Numbered from the stretch's first letter, positions 25,177 through 33,781 are shown. The stretch is 64,000 nucleotides of DNA from CAVYXF01 sp963772335 (GCA_963772335.1 CAVYXF010000005.1:698438-762437); one strand, 5' to 3'. Notes: generated by a model not told the origin, from the letters alone. A program made the numbers and translations.

Positions 25177-26184
25177 CTATTGGATCGAGCGCACGAGTTC
25201 GAGTACCTTCACCGCATTCGGCCCGAGATCGTTGGCGAGCTTGTCCTGGATCGGCTTGCTGATCGCGGCAAAACCGCTCTTGTCGACATCCTTGACGACC
25301 TTGACGCCGATCTTCTCCAGCTTGGCGAGTGCATCATGCTCGAGCTTGAAGGCGATGGTCGGCTCCTTCTGGCTGACCTCGTCGGCGGAGGCCTGTACCC
25401 AGCTCTTCTGCTCGTCGGTGAGGCTGCTCCACACCTTGTCGCTGACGAACAGAGCGGCGTTGTTGGCCTCATGCTCGGTGAGCGAGAGCACCGGCGCCGG
25501 CTCATAATGCTTGTTGACCAGGTAATTGTTGATGCCGTTCTCGGCCATGTCGACGACGCCGGTCTGGAGAGAGGTGTAGACCTCGCCGAACGGCATGTGC
25601 ACGACCTGCGCGCCATAGGCGGGGAATAGCGTGTCTTCCGTCACGGTCGCCTGGACGCGCATCTTGACACCCTTTAGGTCGGCGACGGTCTGCACCGGCT
25701 TCTTGCCGTAGATGTGCCTCAGGCCCTGGCAGCCGAGCCCGAGCATATGCGCGGTCTTCACCTTGGCGGCATAGAGCTCCTTCATTGCCGCGATCACCTT
25801 GGGATCGCCCAGCACCTTGATGGCGTGGTTCTCGTCGCGGAAGATGAAGTGAAGCGAGAACACGCCGGATTCCGGCTGCGCGGTAGAGGCATTGGCGGTC
25901 GAGAGAAACACGAAGTCGATGTCGCCGGTCTGCACCTTCTGCAGGGTCTGCGCCTCGGTGCCGAGCTGGGCCCCTGGATATTGGTTGATCGAGAGCGTGC
26001 CCTTGCTCAGCTCCATCAGCTTGGTGTTGAAGATTTCAGCGCCAGCGCCATAGCCGCTGGTTTTCGGCTGGTCATAGGCAAAGGAGAACTGGCGGTTTTC
26101 GGCCTGTGCCGCCGAGGGCGGTAGGCTTGCGAAAGCAGCTAGCGAAACGGCAAATGCGAATGCGCACAGGTCCTTGGCGAACAT
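25177..26184 (-). CDS. TRAP transporter solute-binding protein (DctP-type)
   Basis: 335-aa periplasmic binding protein with a signal peptide (FAFAVSLAAFASLPPSAAQA). The core shows GAEIFNTKLMELSKGTLSIN, then the conserved Arg region DLKGVKMRVQATVTEDTLF that contacts the ligand carboxylate, and QTGVVDMAENGINNYL. It should supply an organic acid to the downstream DctQM pair; the ligand is unknown. ATG 26182-26184 has GGGGAGGAAA upstream. The 75-base gap before dctQ is typical for this operon. Confidence 0.94.
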   Translation of the reverse strand: MFAKDLCAFAFAVSLAAFASLPPSAAQAENRQFSFAYDQPKTSGYGAGAEIFNTKLMELSKGTLSINQYPGAQLGTEAQTLQKVQTGDIDFVFLSTANASTAQPESGVFSLHFIFRDENHAIKVLGDPKVIAAMKELYAAKVKTAHMLGLGCQGLRHIYGKKPVQTVADLKGVKMRVQATVTEDTLFPAYGAQVVHMPFGEVYTSLQTGVVDMAENGINNYLVNKHYEPAPVLSLTEHEANNAALFVSDKVWSSLTDEQKSWVQASADEVSQKEPTIAFKLEHDALAKLEKIGVKVVKDVDKSGFAAISKPIQDKLANDLGPNAVKVLELVRSIQ

Positions 26185-26394
26185 GGTGGTTTCCTCCCCA
26201 GGAACACGGCCGCCGCTTGACTGCCACGACCGCAATCTATTGCCTTTAAACGCAGTTTTTGATTACGGGAAAGTGTGGGATGACCCGCCGATTATTGTCA
26301 ATCGCAATCGTTTGGCCGGTTGTGCTCTCCCGATCGGCGGGCGCGAGCGATCAGGCAGGATATTTCGCTGACCTCGACGTAGGAGCGGGATTTA

Positions 26395-26652
26395 TTACTT
26401 TCGAGCGCTGCGCACTCGATTGCCTAAGTCGCACCTTTGGATCATGAACACGCAGGTGCCGTCATTCAGGCTTGTGGAATCCAAAAGTTGGTTGCCCGAC
26501 GCCCTGCAGTACGAATCCAGCTCTAGCTCGGCGGACCAATCGCTAGCCAATACCTTAACCATTTGGCCGGCGTTGATCTCCTCTAACTTCAAGTGAAGGA
26601 GAAGAAACGGAAAGGGCTTACTTAAGCCTCTTAAATCGATCGCGTTAATCAC
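26395..26652 (-). CDS. TusA/SirA-fold protein lacking the catalytic cysteine
   Basis: About 85 residues matching the TusA sulfur-carrier fold along its length: AIDLRGLSKPFPFLLLHL, then INAGQMVKVLASDWSAELEL, DSYCRASGNQLL and the last strand CVFMIQR. In TusA the motif is D-x-R-G-L-x-C-P-x-P; here it reads D-L-R-G-L-S-K-P-F-P, so Lys replaces the persulfide Cys while the rest is kept. It cannot act as a normal sulfurtransferase; a binding or regulatory role is inferred. The start is uncertain: GTG 26650-26652 (VINAID) fits the family length; an in-frame TTG at 26718 would add 22 residues. It is divergent from the large regulator at 27020. Confidence 0.68.
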   Translation of the reverse strand: MINAIDLRGLSKPFPFLLLHLKLEEINAGQMVKVLASDWSAELELDSYCRASGNQLLDSTSLNDGTCVFMIQRCDLGNRVRSARK

Positions 26653-27019
26653 GGTTTCGGCGAACTTTCGAAAAAGGTGCCCGGCGCAGGTAATTACGGG
26701 ACCAGATGACGTCCGCAATCAACAAATCAAATGAAAATTAAAGGTCTGGGATGAGCCAGACCTTTAAGTAAGACCGCTATGTCGCTTCAACAATACAAAA
26801 TTAAAATGAACGATACGACTTCGCATAGAGCATACGCTGTTTCGTGAAATGCATAATACTTTGCTTTTTGGCCCAGGGCGAGAATTTTTAAATCGTATGA
26901 GCAAGGGGAGGCGATTTTCGTGGGTCCATGTGATTCAGATTTAATGCAAGAGCATGATGGATGGCGTGATAAAAGCGTGATAAACCCGTGAAATCGAACA
27001 CGGCATCGGTAAATTTTCC
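26653..27019. other. Divergent control region of the TusA-like gene and the large regulator
   Basis: About 365 bases, AT-rich towards the right. It contains the 12-bp inverted repeat listed separately. No supportable protein gene. The promoter of the rightward regulator should lie within 26770-27010. Confidence 0.4.
26738..26767 (-). terminator. Perfect 12-bp inverted repeat (minus-strand terminator or operator)
   Basis: TTAAAGGTCTGG (26738-26749), spacer GATGAG, CCAGACCTTTAA (26756-26767). Read leftward, the stem is followed by AATTTTCATTTG, so it would work as a terminator for a minus-strand transcript starting to its right. No gene is known there. Read as DNA, it is an ideal dimer operator in a divergent promoter region. 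Confidence 0.6.
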
Positions 27020-30000
27020 ATGCAAAAGTTGCGCCTCCAGCTGCTGGGCGCCTTTCGGTTACAGAGCGCACTTGGTGAACCGGTGCTATTCCCGACCAGG
27101 AAGAGCAAGGCGCTCCTCGCTTATCTTGCGCTTAGCGGCGCGCAGCTGCATTCCCGGTCTTTGCTTGCCAATCTGCTTTGGGAGGAAACAAGCGAGCGCC
27201 AGGCGCGCGAAAGCTTGCGGCAGACGCTCACCTTGCTGCGCAAGACGCTGCTACCCCTACACGTTCAGCCGATCGTAAACGAGGGCGACGCTATCGGCCT
27301 CGATCCTTCTTCGTTCCATATCGATGCTTTAGAATTCGTGCGGCTCGCGCAGGACGCCCATTCAGAAGCACAAGAACATGCGGCAAAGCTCTACATCGGA
27401 GAACTGCTCGAAGGCTTGAACCTGCACGCCGCGGAATTCGAGCGCTGGCTTTTGGCCAAGCGCCAGAGTTTTCACGAAACGGCTCTCGACCTTCTTAATC
27501 GACTGCTGACAGGGCATATCGCGCTGGGAAATCTGGAACGCGCCGCCTCGGTTGCCGCACGGCTTATAAGCCTCGATCCGCTGCGGGAAAGTAGTCATCG
27601 TGCGCTGATGGAGTTGTACGCTAAGCAGGGCCGATACGCAGCGGCACTGCGGCAGTATCAGATCTGTGCCGACATCCTGGCGCGCGAATTGAATGTCGAG
27701 CCAGAGCTGAAGACAACCACCATTTATCGAGAGATCCGAGCTCTCCGGAATTCCCCTCGCAAGTCGGCTTCCGAGATCGCGCGGCTAAAACCCTCAACAC
27801 AGAAACCCGACGAAGCGAGGCGACAGACGACACAGGCGCTTGAGCGGCGCCAAATGACGATCTTATGCTGCGAAATCTCCGGTCTCGACGCGTTAACCGC
27901 CGAGCTCGACCCGGAGGAGCTGGTGGGCATCGCCAGCCAGTGCCGCCGCCACAGCACCAATATCATCGAGCGCTTCGGAGGCCATATTGAGCAGTTCTCC
28001 GGAGACCGGTTCATCGCACTTTTTGGTTTCCCCCAGGCGCATGAGCATAGCGCTGAGGAGGCGGTCCGCGCGGGACTCGCTCTGAGAGCAGAAGTGCAGG
28101 AACTGGGGCCTAGCACACCCGGGCGCCTTGCAGCGCATGTCGGGATCGCCACCAGTCCTGTTGTCGCTGGAGGATTTAGCGAAGAGCAGGCCGAGGCAGG
28201 AGATCTCGCCCTCATCGGAGAAGCTCCCCGACTGGCAAATCTGCTTCAAGCGATAGCGCCCCCACACACGGTCCTGATTGCGGGGCGGACAAAGGATTTA
28301 GTGAAGGCTCTGTTCAGATGTGCCTTGTTCACCGGGCCGAATCCCAAAGGCGGTGGGGTATCGGATTCATGCTGGCAAGTCATGGACGAGACGCGTGGTG
28401 CAAGCCGTTTCGCAGCGTTGCACCAGGGAGACGAGGCTAAATTCGTCGGCCGCGGGGACGAATTGCAGGAATTGCTCGACCTTTGGCAGGAAGCCAAATA
28501 CGGCGAAGGTCGTATTGCCTTTCTCACGGGTGAGCCGGGCATCGGCAAGTCTCGGCTTGCGCTCGAGCTTCAGAAACAGATTGAACCGGAGCCGCACTCG
28601 GAGCTGCTCTTCCAGTGCTCGCCCTTTTACACCGACAGTACTCTTTATCCGTTCATCGATGAGCTGGAGCGCGCAGCCGATCTTCACTACGCGCACGCCC
28701 CCGCGGAGAAGCTCGATAAGTTGGCAGCGCTGCTTTCGGCCTACACTCAAGGCGCGGAGGAGACTGCGCCACTTCTCGCACAACTTCTCTCTATCCCCTT
28801 CGAGGATCGCTATCCACGCCCGACGATGAGCCCGCCGCAGCGACGGCGGAAAACACTCGGCGCCCTTCTCGATCGCATTGAGAGCTTCGCTCAATTCGTC
28901 CCTGCGTTAGTTGTGTTCGAAGACAGTCAATGGGCGGACGCTAGTTCTCTGGAACTCTTAGATCTGATGGCGGAGCGAATCCGATCCTTACCGGCGCTGC
29001 TCTTGATCACCTCACGGCCCGGTTTCGAGCCGACGTGGGGCGGACTGGGCCATGTGCGGGAGGTGAACCTCGACAGGATGGCCGAGAGCGACGCGCGGGT
29101 TTTCATCCAGAATGTGAGCCGTGAGCAGGGGCTGCCAATCGCAGTCATCGATCAAATTATCGCTAAGGCGGATGGTATTCCGCTCTTCCTTGAAGAGATG
29201 ACGCAGGCCGTGCTGGAGTCCAAGTCCGCCGCCGAGCTGGAGGGCTCCCGGGGGCTACATGACGGCCAGGGGTATTTCGCTATACCCGCCACACTGCAAG
29301 ACCTGCTCACGGACAGGCTGGACCGCCTGGGCGAAACCAAGATCATCGCGCAAATCGCCGCCGTCATCGGGCGCGAGTTCTCAGAAGAGCTGCTGCGCAA
29401 AGTGGCAAGCGCTTCCCCCGAGCGCCTTGGTGACGATCTGAACCGCCTCGTAGCCTCGGGGATAGTCTTTGAGCAGCCTGCACAATCGGGTCGCCTCTTC
29501 GCCTTCAAGCATGCGCTGGTGCGCGACACGGCTTATCAAAGCCTCCTGAAAGGCCGCCGGCAGCAATTGCATGCCGGTATCGCGGACGCGATCTGCACCG
29601 CCTTTCCGATCGTAGAACAAAGTCATCCAGAGCTTGTAGCTAGGCATTTAACCGAAGCGGGCATGATCGCTCCTGCGCTTGGTTATTGGCTCAAGGCTGG
29701 AAGCAAGGCGTTTACGCGCTCGGCAAACCGCGAGGCGATTGCTCATCTCGAACACGGGCTCCGTCTGGTTCCAGCTATTGAGGCGGCCGCAGAGAGACGG
29801 CGTTGGGAGAGGAAGTTGCTGGCCGTGATGGGGCCGGCAGTGATGGCTGTTGAAGGTTACGCGGCGGCGGAAAGTCAGCGCATTTTTGAGAGTGCCTGGA
29901 GCCTGATCGACGCAGACTGTCCGCCCGCCGAAAGGCTCCGCATTATCTGTGGCCTCTGGAATTTGCGCTCTCAGCAGGGCGAGCTTGCTGGTGCACTGCC

Positions 30001-30964
30001 TTTGGCGGAGGAATTCCTCGCCCTCTCACGCGCGTCAAATCTGGGCGTTGAACTCGGCAACTGCATGATGGGGATCAATCTGTCGGCGATGGGCGAGTTC
30101 GAGGCGGCTCATCGTCACCTTGAGCAGGTGGTTGAGAGTTTCAGGCGCGGCACGCAGACGCCGGCCGTAATCTTTGGGGTGGACGAACTGGTCCTGGCGC
30201 ACTGCTATCTGGCGCGCGTCCTTTGGAGCTTGGGTTATCCTGAAACGGCGGCCGGGATTGCATCGAGCGGACATGCACTCGCCGGCCAAGGTGCAAGCTC
30301 GGTCTCGGTCGCACTTGCCTTCATCGCACGGCTCTTCGTCACCACCCAGAATCCCGAGGCCGGCGGCAGCGAACAGCTGATCAATGACGCGATGGCTCAT
30401 GCGGTGGAGCACGAGCTACCCCCGTTCCAGAACTGGTTTGCGTTTTGGGGAGCCGCAATCCGCCTACGGCAAGGCCAAGCGGCCGAAGCCCTTCCGGTCA
30501 TGCAGGCCACGATTGCCAATGCCGACGCCAAGCAGAACTGGCTGTTCCGGCCCTTCCAGCTTGGTTGCGTGGCGGAAGCTTTTTTGTACCTGGGCGATGC
30601 TCAGCGTGCGCTTGCGGCAATTGACAATGCAATCGATACGGCCGGAGCGACGGGGGAAAAGCAATCCGAAGCCAATCTCTATCGCATCAAAGGCAAAATT
30701 CTTTCTGTACTGGGGCGCGTGGAAGATGCCGAACAGGTTTTCCAGACCGGGCTTGGGATCGCCCGACGGCAGAAGGCACGAATGGAGGAGCTGCGCCTCG
30801 CGCTCAGTATGACCGGAGCACAAGCGGGATCTCGCGCAGCTCATGCTCGCGCGGTACTCGCGAACATTTATGACACCTTTGAAGAAGGCTTTGATCTGCC
30901 CGACCTTCGCGCAGCGCGCGCCATGCTGGAGCAGGCTGGCGAGTTCAAGGCCACGCGATGCTAA
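27020..30964 (+). CDS. SARP/BTAD - class III cyclase-like - AAA ATPase - TPR regulator
   Basis: 1314-aa multidomain regulator. Residues 1-95 resemble an OmpR/SARP winged helix (KSKALLAYLAL, ARESLRQTLTLLRKTL), and about 100-245 the bacterial transcriptional activator domain (DPLRESSHRALMELYAKQGR, ELNVEPE). Residues about 275-450 are a class III nucleotide cyclase fold in which the first metal Asp is Glu285. Asp329 is kept (FSGDRFIALFG), and the usual Asn and Arg of the NLxxR motif are Arg404 and Leu408, so catalysis is doubtful. The ATPase has Walker A GEPGIGKSR (504-512) and Walker B LVVFEDSQ (Asp about 635). From about 690 on it is helical with TPR-like repeats. It probably couples ligand or partner sensing to transcription. 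Neighbours are the TusA-like gene (divergent) and the ChrR-like gene (downstream). Confidence 0.85.
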   Translation: MQKLRLQLLGAFRLQSALGEPVLFPTRKSKALLAYLALSGAQLHSRSLLANLLWEETSERQARESLRQTLTLLRKTLLPLHVQPIVNEGDAIGLDPSSFHIDALEFVRLAQDAHSEAQEHAAKLYIGELLEGLNLHAAEFERWLLAKRQSFHETALDLLNRLLTGHIALGNLERAASVAARLISLDPLRESSHRALMELYAKQGRYAAALRQYQICADILARELNVEPELKTTTIYREIRALRNSPRKSASEIARLKPSTQKPDEARRQTTQALERRQMTILCCEISGLDALTAELDPEELVGIASQCRRHSTNIIERFGGHIEQFSGDRFIALFGFPQAHEHSAEEAVRAGLALRAEVQELGPSTPGRLAAHVGIATSPVVAGGFSEEQAEAGDLALIGEAPRLANLLQAIAPPHTVLIAGRTKDLVKALFRCALFTGPNPKGGGVSDSCWQVMDETRGASRFAALHQGDEAKFVGRGDELQELLDLWQEAKYGEGRIAFLTGEPGIGKSRLALELQKQIEPEPHSELLFQCSPFYTDSTLYPFIDELERAADLHYAHAPAEKLDKLAALLSAYTQGAEETAPLLAQLLSIPFEDRYPRPTMSPPQRRRKTLGALLDRIESFAQFVPALVVFEDSQWADASSLELLDLMAERIRSLPALLLITSRPGFEPTWGGLGHVREVNLDRMAESDARVFIQNVSREQGLPIAVIDQIIAKADGIPLFLEEMTQAVLESKSAAELEGSRGLHDGQGYFAIPATLQDLLTDRLDRLGETKIIAQIAAVIGREFSEELLRKVASASPERLGDDLNRLVASGIVFEQPAQSGRLFAFKHALVRDTAYQSLLKGRRQQLHAGIADAICTAFPIVEQSHPELVARHLTEAGMIAPALGYWLKAGSKAFTRSANREAIAHLEHGLRLVPAIEAAAERRRWERKLLAVMGPAVMAVEGYAAAESQRIFESAWSLIDADCPPAERLRIICGLWNLRSQQGELAGALPLAEEFLALSRASNLGVELGNCMMGINLSAMGEFEAAHRHLEQVVESFRRGTQTPAVIFGVDELVLAHCYLARVLWSLGYPETAAGIASSGHALAGQGASSVSVALAFIARLFVTTQNPEAGGSEQLINDAMAHAVEHELPPFQNWFAFWGAAIRLRQGQAAEALPVMQATIANADAKQNWLFRPFQLGCVAEAFLYLGDAQRALAAIDNAIDTAGATGEKQSEANLYRIKGKILSVLGRVEDAEQVFQTGLGIARRQKARMEELRLALSMTGAQAGSRAAHARAVLANIYDTFEEGFDLPDLRAARAMLEQAGEFKATRC

Positions 30965-31226
30965 CCCTCGGCTCATTAGCACCTCATCGCATAGCTCATC
31001 ACGTTTGCGCGACGGCTGCCGTCGGCGCGGTGGGTCGCCCGTTATCAGGCGATGTCGAGAGTGTTCCCCACGTGCTGCCGCCCAGGCAATGCCACGTGAT
31101 GGGGCGAGTGCCGTGCACGAACCTTTTTGGAGGCGCCATCGCCGCGAGGCTCGCTCTAGGGCGCGCTGGTGTCGTTTTCCGGATGGCTTTTGCCCCCACA
31201 TCGCGCGTCACAGCGGAGTGTAAGGC

Positions 31227-31838
31227 ATGAACCCAACCTATCATCCGCACCCCGAGACGCTGATCTCTTATGCTTCGGGAACTCTCCCAAGCGGGCTTGC
31301 CTGTGTTGTGGCCTGTCACCTCAGCATGTGCACCGAATGCGTAGATGAGGTCCACTGGCTCGAACGATTGGGCGGCGTGCTGCTGAGCAATTTAGACGTA
31401 GCCGATGCAGAGCCCAAGCTGACCGAGCGCATCATCGCGCAATGGTCTGTTCGGCGGCAAACTCGCGAACGCGGCGACAAACCAGTGACGAAAGTTGATG
31501 ACTCACTGCTCCCCCTGCCGCTCGCACGCTGTGTTGGCGTCAACGGGGCGAAAGCCTCCTGGAAGCCGGTCGGGAGCGGGGTACAGGAGCGTTCAATCGA
31601 GCTCCCGAAGCACTCCGGCGCGATTAAACTGTTGCGGCTGAGCCCCGGACAGCGTCTTCCCGACCACTATTTCAAGCTGGAGACCGAAGTCGCCCTTGTA
31701 CTGCAAGGTGCGTGTCATGACAGCGGCAGGATCTACGTCCGCGGCGATATTATCGAACGGGAAGATCCGCCGCATCGGCCGCTGGCCTCTGGCGAGACAG
31801 AATGTGTTTGCCTGATTGCCCTCCAGGGCGCCGAGTAA
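31227..31838 (+). CDS. ChrR-like zinc anti-sigma/cupin protein
   Basis: 203 aa. The N-terminal zinc-binding anti-sigma domain is intact: His6, His31, Cys35 and Cys38 (HLSMCTEC) fall at the same positions as in Rhodobacter ChrR. The C-terminal half is a cupin (LPDHYFKLETEVALVLQGA, YVRGDIIE, PPHRPL). Its usual HxHxxxE zinc cluster is altered to HYFKLETE, leaving Glu154 and His183. ChrR proteins normally hold an ECF sigma factor until singlet oxygen or organic peroxide is sensed, and the sigma gene is next door. Here none lies within several kilobases. ATG 31227 with GGAGTGTAAGG upstream, 262 bases after the large regulator. Confidence 0.8.
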   Translation: MNPTYHPHPETLISYASGTLPSGLACVVACHLSMCTECVDEVHWLERLGGVLLSNLDVADAEPKLTERIIAQWSVRRQTRERGDKPVTKVDDSLLPLPLARCVGVNGAKASWKPVGSGVQERSIELPKHSGAIKLLRLSPGQRLPDHYFKLETEVALVLQGACHDSGRIYVRGDIIEREDPPHRPLASGETECVCLIALQGAE

Positions 31839-31992
31839 GACTTGAAACGTCTTCTCTGTACATATTCGATCGCTATCGCCGCGGATTGGCCAAGTCCCGC
31901 TCGGCGGGACAGTCGGCAGCCCCTCCTTCAAAAACGACCCGAATTCTCAAGTCGGTGCCTGACGCGGAGCCGACGGCCGCAATGCCTGATAC

Positions 31993-32014
31993 AGCGGCTG
32001 AAAAGTCAGCCGCT
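31993..32014 (+). repeat. 9-bp perfect hairpin before the IS element
   Basis: AGCGGCTGA (31993-32001), loop AAAG, TCAGCCGCT (32006-32014). It lies 155 bases after the ChrR-like stop and 15 bases before the insertion. There is no T-run; the insertion may have separated it from one. It is a possible remnant of the terminator. Confidence 0.4.
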
Positions 32015-32028
32015 CGCGCTTAGACTAG

Positions 32029-32863
32029 GTCACATACTCATAAACGGGATTCCCAAACGAGGCGAACAGTGATTCAAGCTCTACAAAGGAGCTTGGCATG
32101 GGACGCTTTGATCTGACGGATTTCGAGTGGTCGGTGATCGAACCTTTGCTGCCGAACAACTCTCGCGGGGTTGAGCGTGTGGATGACCGACGGGTTCTAA
32201 ACGGCATCTTCTGGCGGCTTCGGACAGGCGCACCTTGGGCGGACATCCCGGCGCGCTATGGTCCGTATACGACCTGCGTGAACCGCTTCAACCGCTGGCG
32301 CAAGGCTGGCATCTGGGATCGGCTTTTGCAAGCTGTTTCCAAGGCTTATGACGGCGATGTGCAGATGATCGATAGCTCGTCGATCCGCGTCCATCAGCAT
32401 GCTGCCAATGGTCAAAAAAAACGACCCGATCCTGTTGCATGGGTCGCTCGCGGGGTGGGCTGACGACCAAGATCCATGCCCTGGTCGATGCCGAGGGACG
32501 GCCGATCGCCCTCAAACTGACCGAAGGACAAGCCCATGACGGCCGCTCCGCCGCGGACATGTTCGATACCGTGCAGGCCGGGCACATCCTGCTGGCCGAC
32601 CGCGCCTACGATTCCGATGCGCTGCGCACCATGCTCGCCGAGCGCGGCGCCTGGGCTAATATCAAACCGATCACCGGCCGGACGAGGACGCTACCCTTCA
32701 GCAACTGGGTCTATCGCCAGCGCAATGCTGTCGAGCGCTTCTTCAACAAACTCAAACACTTCCGCGCCGTCGCCACGCGATACGACAAGCGCGACGACAA
32801 TTTCCTCGCCAGCGTCAAACTCGCCGCATTGCGTATCTGGCTACGAAGTTATGAGTTTGTGAC
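32029..32863 (+). mobile_element. IS5-family (IS427-group type) insertion sequence, complete
   Basis: 835-bp element with 15-bp terminal inverted repeats GTCACATACTCATAA (32029-32043) and TTATGAGTTTGTGAC (32849-32863), one mismatch. It is flanked by a duplicated CTAG on each side (32025-32028 and 32864-32867), a target pattern typical of the group. The two transposase frames are joined by an A8 slippery run. It looks intact and recently inserted between the ChrR-like gene and the dprA fragment. Confidence 0.92.
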
Positions 32864-32867
32864 CTAG
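32098..32867 (+). CDS. IS5-family transposase, made by -1 frameshift (OrfA-OrfB)
   Basis: OrfA (32098-32463, 121 aa) begins MGRFDLTDFEWSVIEPLLP and contains FWRLRTGAPWADIPARYGP and DSSSIRVHQHAANG (first catalytic Asp). The remainder, in the -1 frame from about 32420, continues RGGLTTKIHALVDAEGRPIA, ILLADRAYDSDALR (second Asp) and RNAVERFFNKLKHFRAVATR (Glu), completing the DDE set. The run of eight A (32414-32421) at the frame switch is the expected slippage site. The stop codon TAG lies within the right target duplication. OrfA has AAGGAGCTTGGC before its ATG. Confidence 0.9.
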
Positions 32868-32905
32868 TTTCGGGGCGAAGTTGCCTGGCGAAAGACTGAG
32901 CAGAA

Positions 32906-33418
32906 TCAGGTGCAAGCATGCGAGGCTTTGTTCTCCTCAATCAGGCCTGTAAGTTGGCAGCGGATATCCTCATAAGTGAACGCCCGTATACCACCCTTGC
33001 CCACGAAACGCTGGGGCCAATTAATGCCCGCCATCCCAAAGCAGTTATTAAGAAAAAATAGTCGTCTACCCTGATCAATTGCAGCTTTTGATTGAATGTA
33101 GGTTCCATTTGACTGGCCGATGCCAGCGATAATAGAGGCGTCAGTTAAGGCGCACATAGTAATGTTGCGTTCTGGGAAGAAGCGTCGGGTGAATCTCCAA
33201 TCCTTCTTCCCATAAAGGATCATTGGAACCTGGGAAATGACAAGATGACGCTCGCCAATATGTCGCTGGAGATCGGCATTGGCCTTAGGGTAGACGTCCA
33301 CAATGGATGTTCCGAGCACTGCGATCGTCCGCCCACCCATTTCGAGTGCCGTTTTGTGGGCAACAGTGTCGGTGCCGGCAGCTAGGCCCGACACGATCGT
33401 AAACTGCGCGATCCCCGC
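32906..33418 (-). pseudogene. DprA/Smf-like protein, N-terminally truncated
   Basis: About 165 residues of the Rossmann-like DprA fold: SGLAAGTDTVAHKTALEMG (phosphate-binding loop), GRTIAVLGTSIVDVYPKAN, FFPERNITMCALTDASIIAG and a C-terminal stretch that differs from housekeeping DprA. The frame runs on into 33418 without a start and then meets the putA fragment head to head. An internal GTG at 33392-33394 could start a short product. Canonical DprA loads RecA on incoming DNA; this more distant copy may have come with a mobile island. Confidence 0.7.
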
Positions 33419-33419
33419 G

Positions 33420-33781
33420 CATTGGGGGAGGAGATTTTCGGCCCCGTGCTATGCGTGGCGCGCTACAAGGCCCAGCACCTTGACAAGATGCTCGCCGCCA
33501 TCGAGGCGACCGGCTACGGGCTGACGCTGGGTATTCATTCCCGCATCGGCGAGCGGGTGGAAGCGATCACACGGCGCCTCAGCGTCGGGAATGTCTATGT
33601 GAACCGCAACATGATCGGCGCTGTGGTCGGCGTGCAGCCTTTTGGCGGCTTTGGCCTGTCCGGGACCGGCCCCAAAGCCGGCGGACCGCACTACCTCGCG
33701 CGCTTTGCCACCGAGCAGACCATTACCATCAACACCGCCGCTTCCGGCGGCAATGCCGAACTGCTGATGGGAATGGAATAG
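33420..33781 (+). pseudogene. 3' fragment of putA (proline dehydrogenase / P5C dehydrogenase)
   Basis: About 120 codons matching the extreme C-terminal end of the aldehyde-dehydrogenase half of PutA: EEIFGPVLCVARYKA, YGLTLGIHSRIGERV, VGNVYVNRNMIGAVVGVQPF, then GLSGTGPKAGGPHYL, ending at TAG 33779-33781. The rest of the roughly 1000-residue gene is missing, including the catalytic Cys and both N-terminal domains. It is a relic at a rearrangement breakpoint. Confidence 0.85.

Noticed and set aside
26787..27071. 94-codon leftward frame ending 20 bases before the 12-bp inverted repeat
   Set aside because: It overlaps the start of the large regulator and has no recognisable motif or clear ribosome binding site; only the possible transcript is worth testing.
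30958..31230. 90-codon frame between the large regulator and the ChrR-like gene
   Set aside because: Overlaps both neighbours, no ribosome binding site and no recognisable motif; checked specifically as a possible sigma factor and it is not one.
31842..32072. Short frames between the ChrR-like gene and the IS
   Set aside because: One runs into the IS end and the other overlaps the ChrR-like 3' end; no start signal or similarity.
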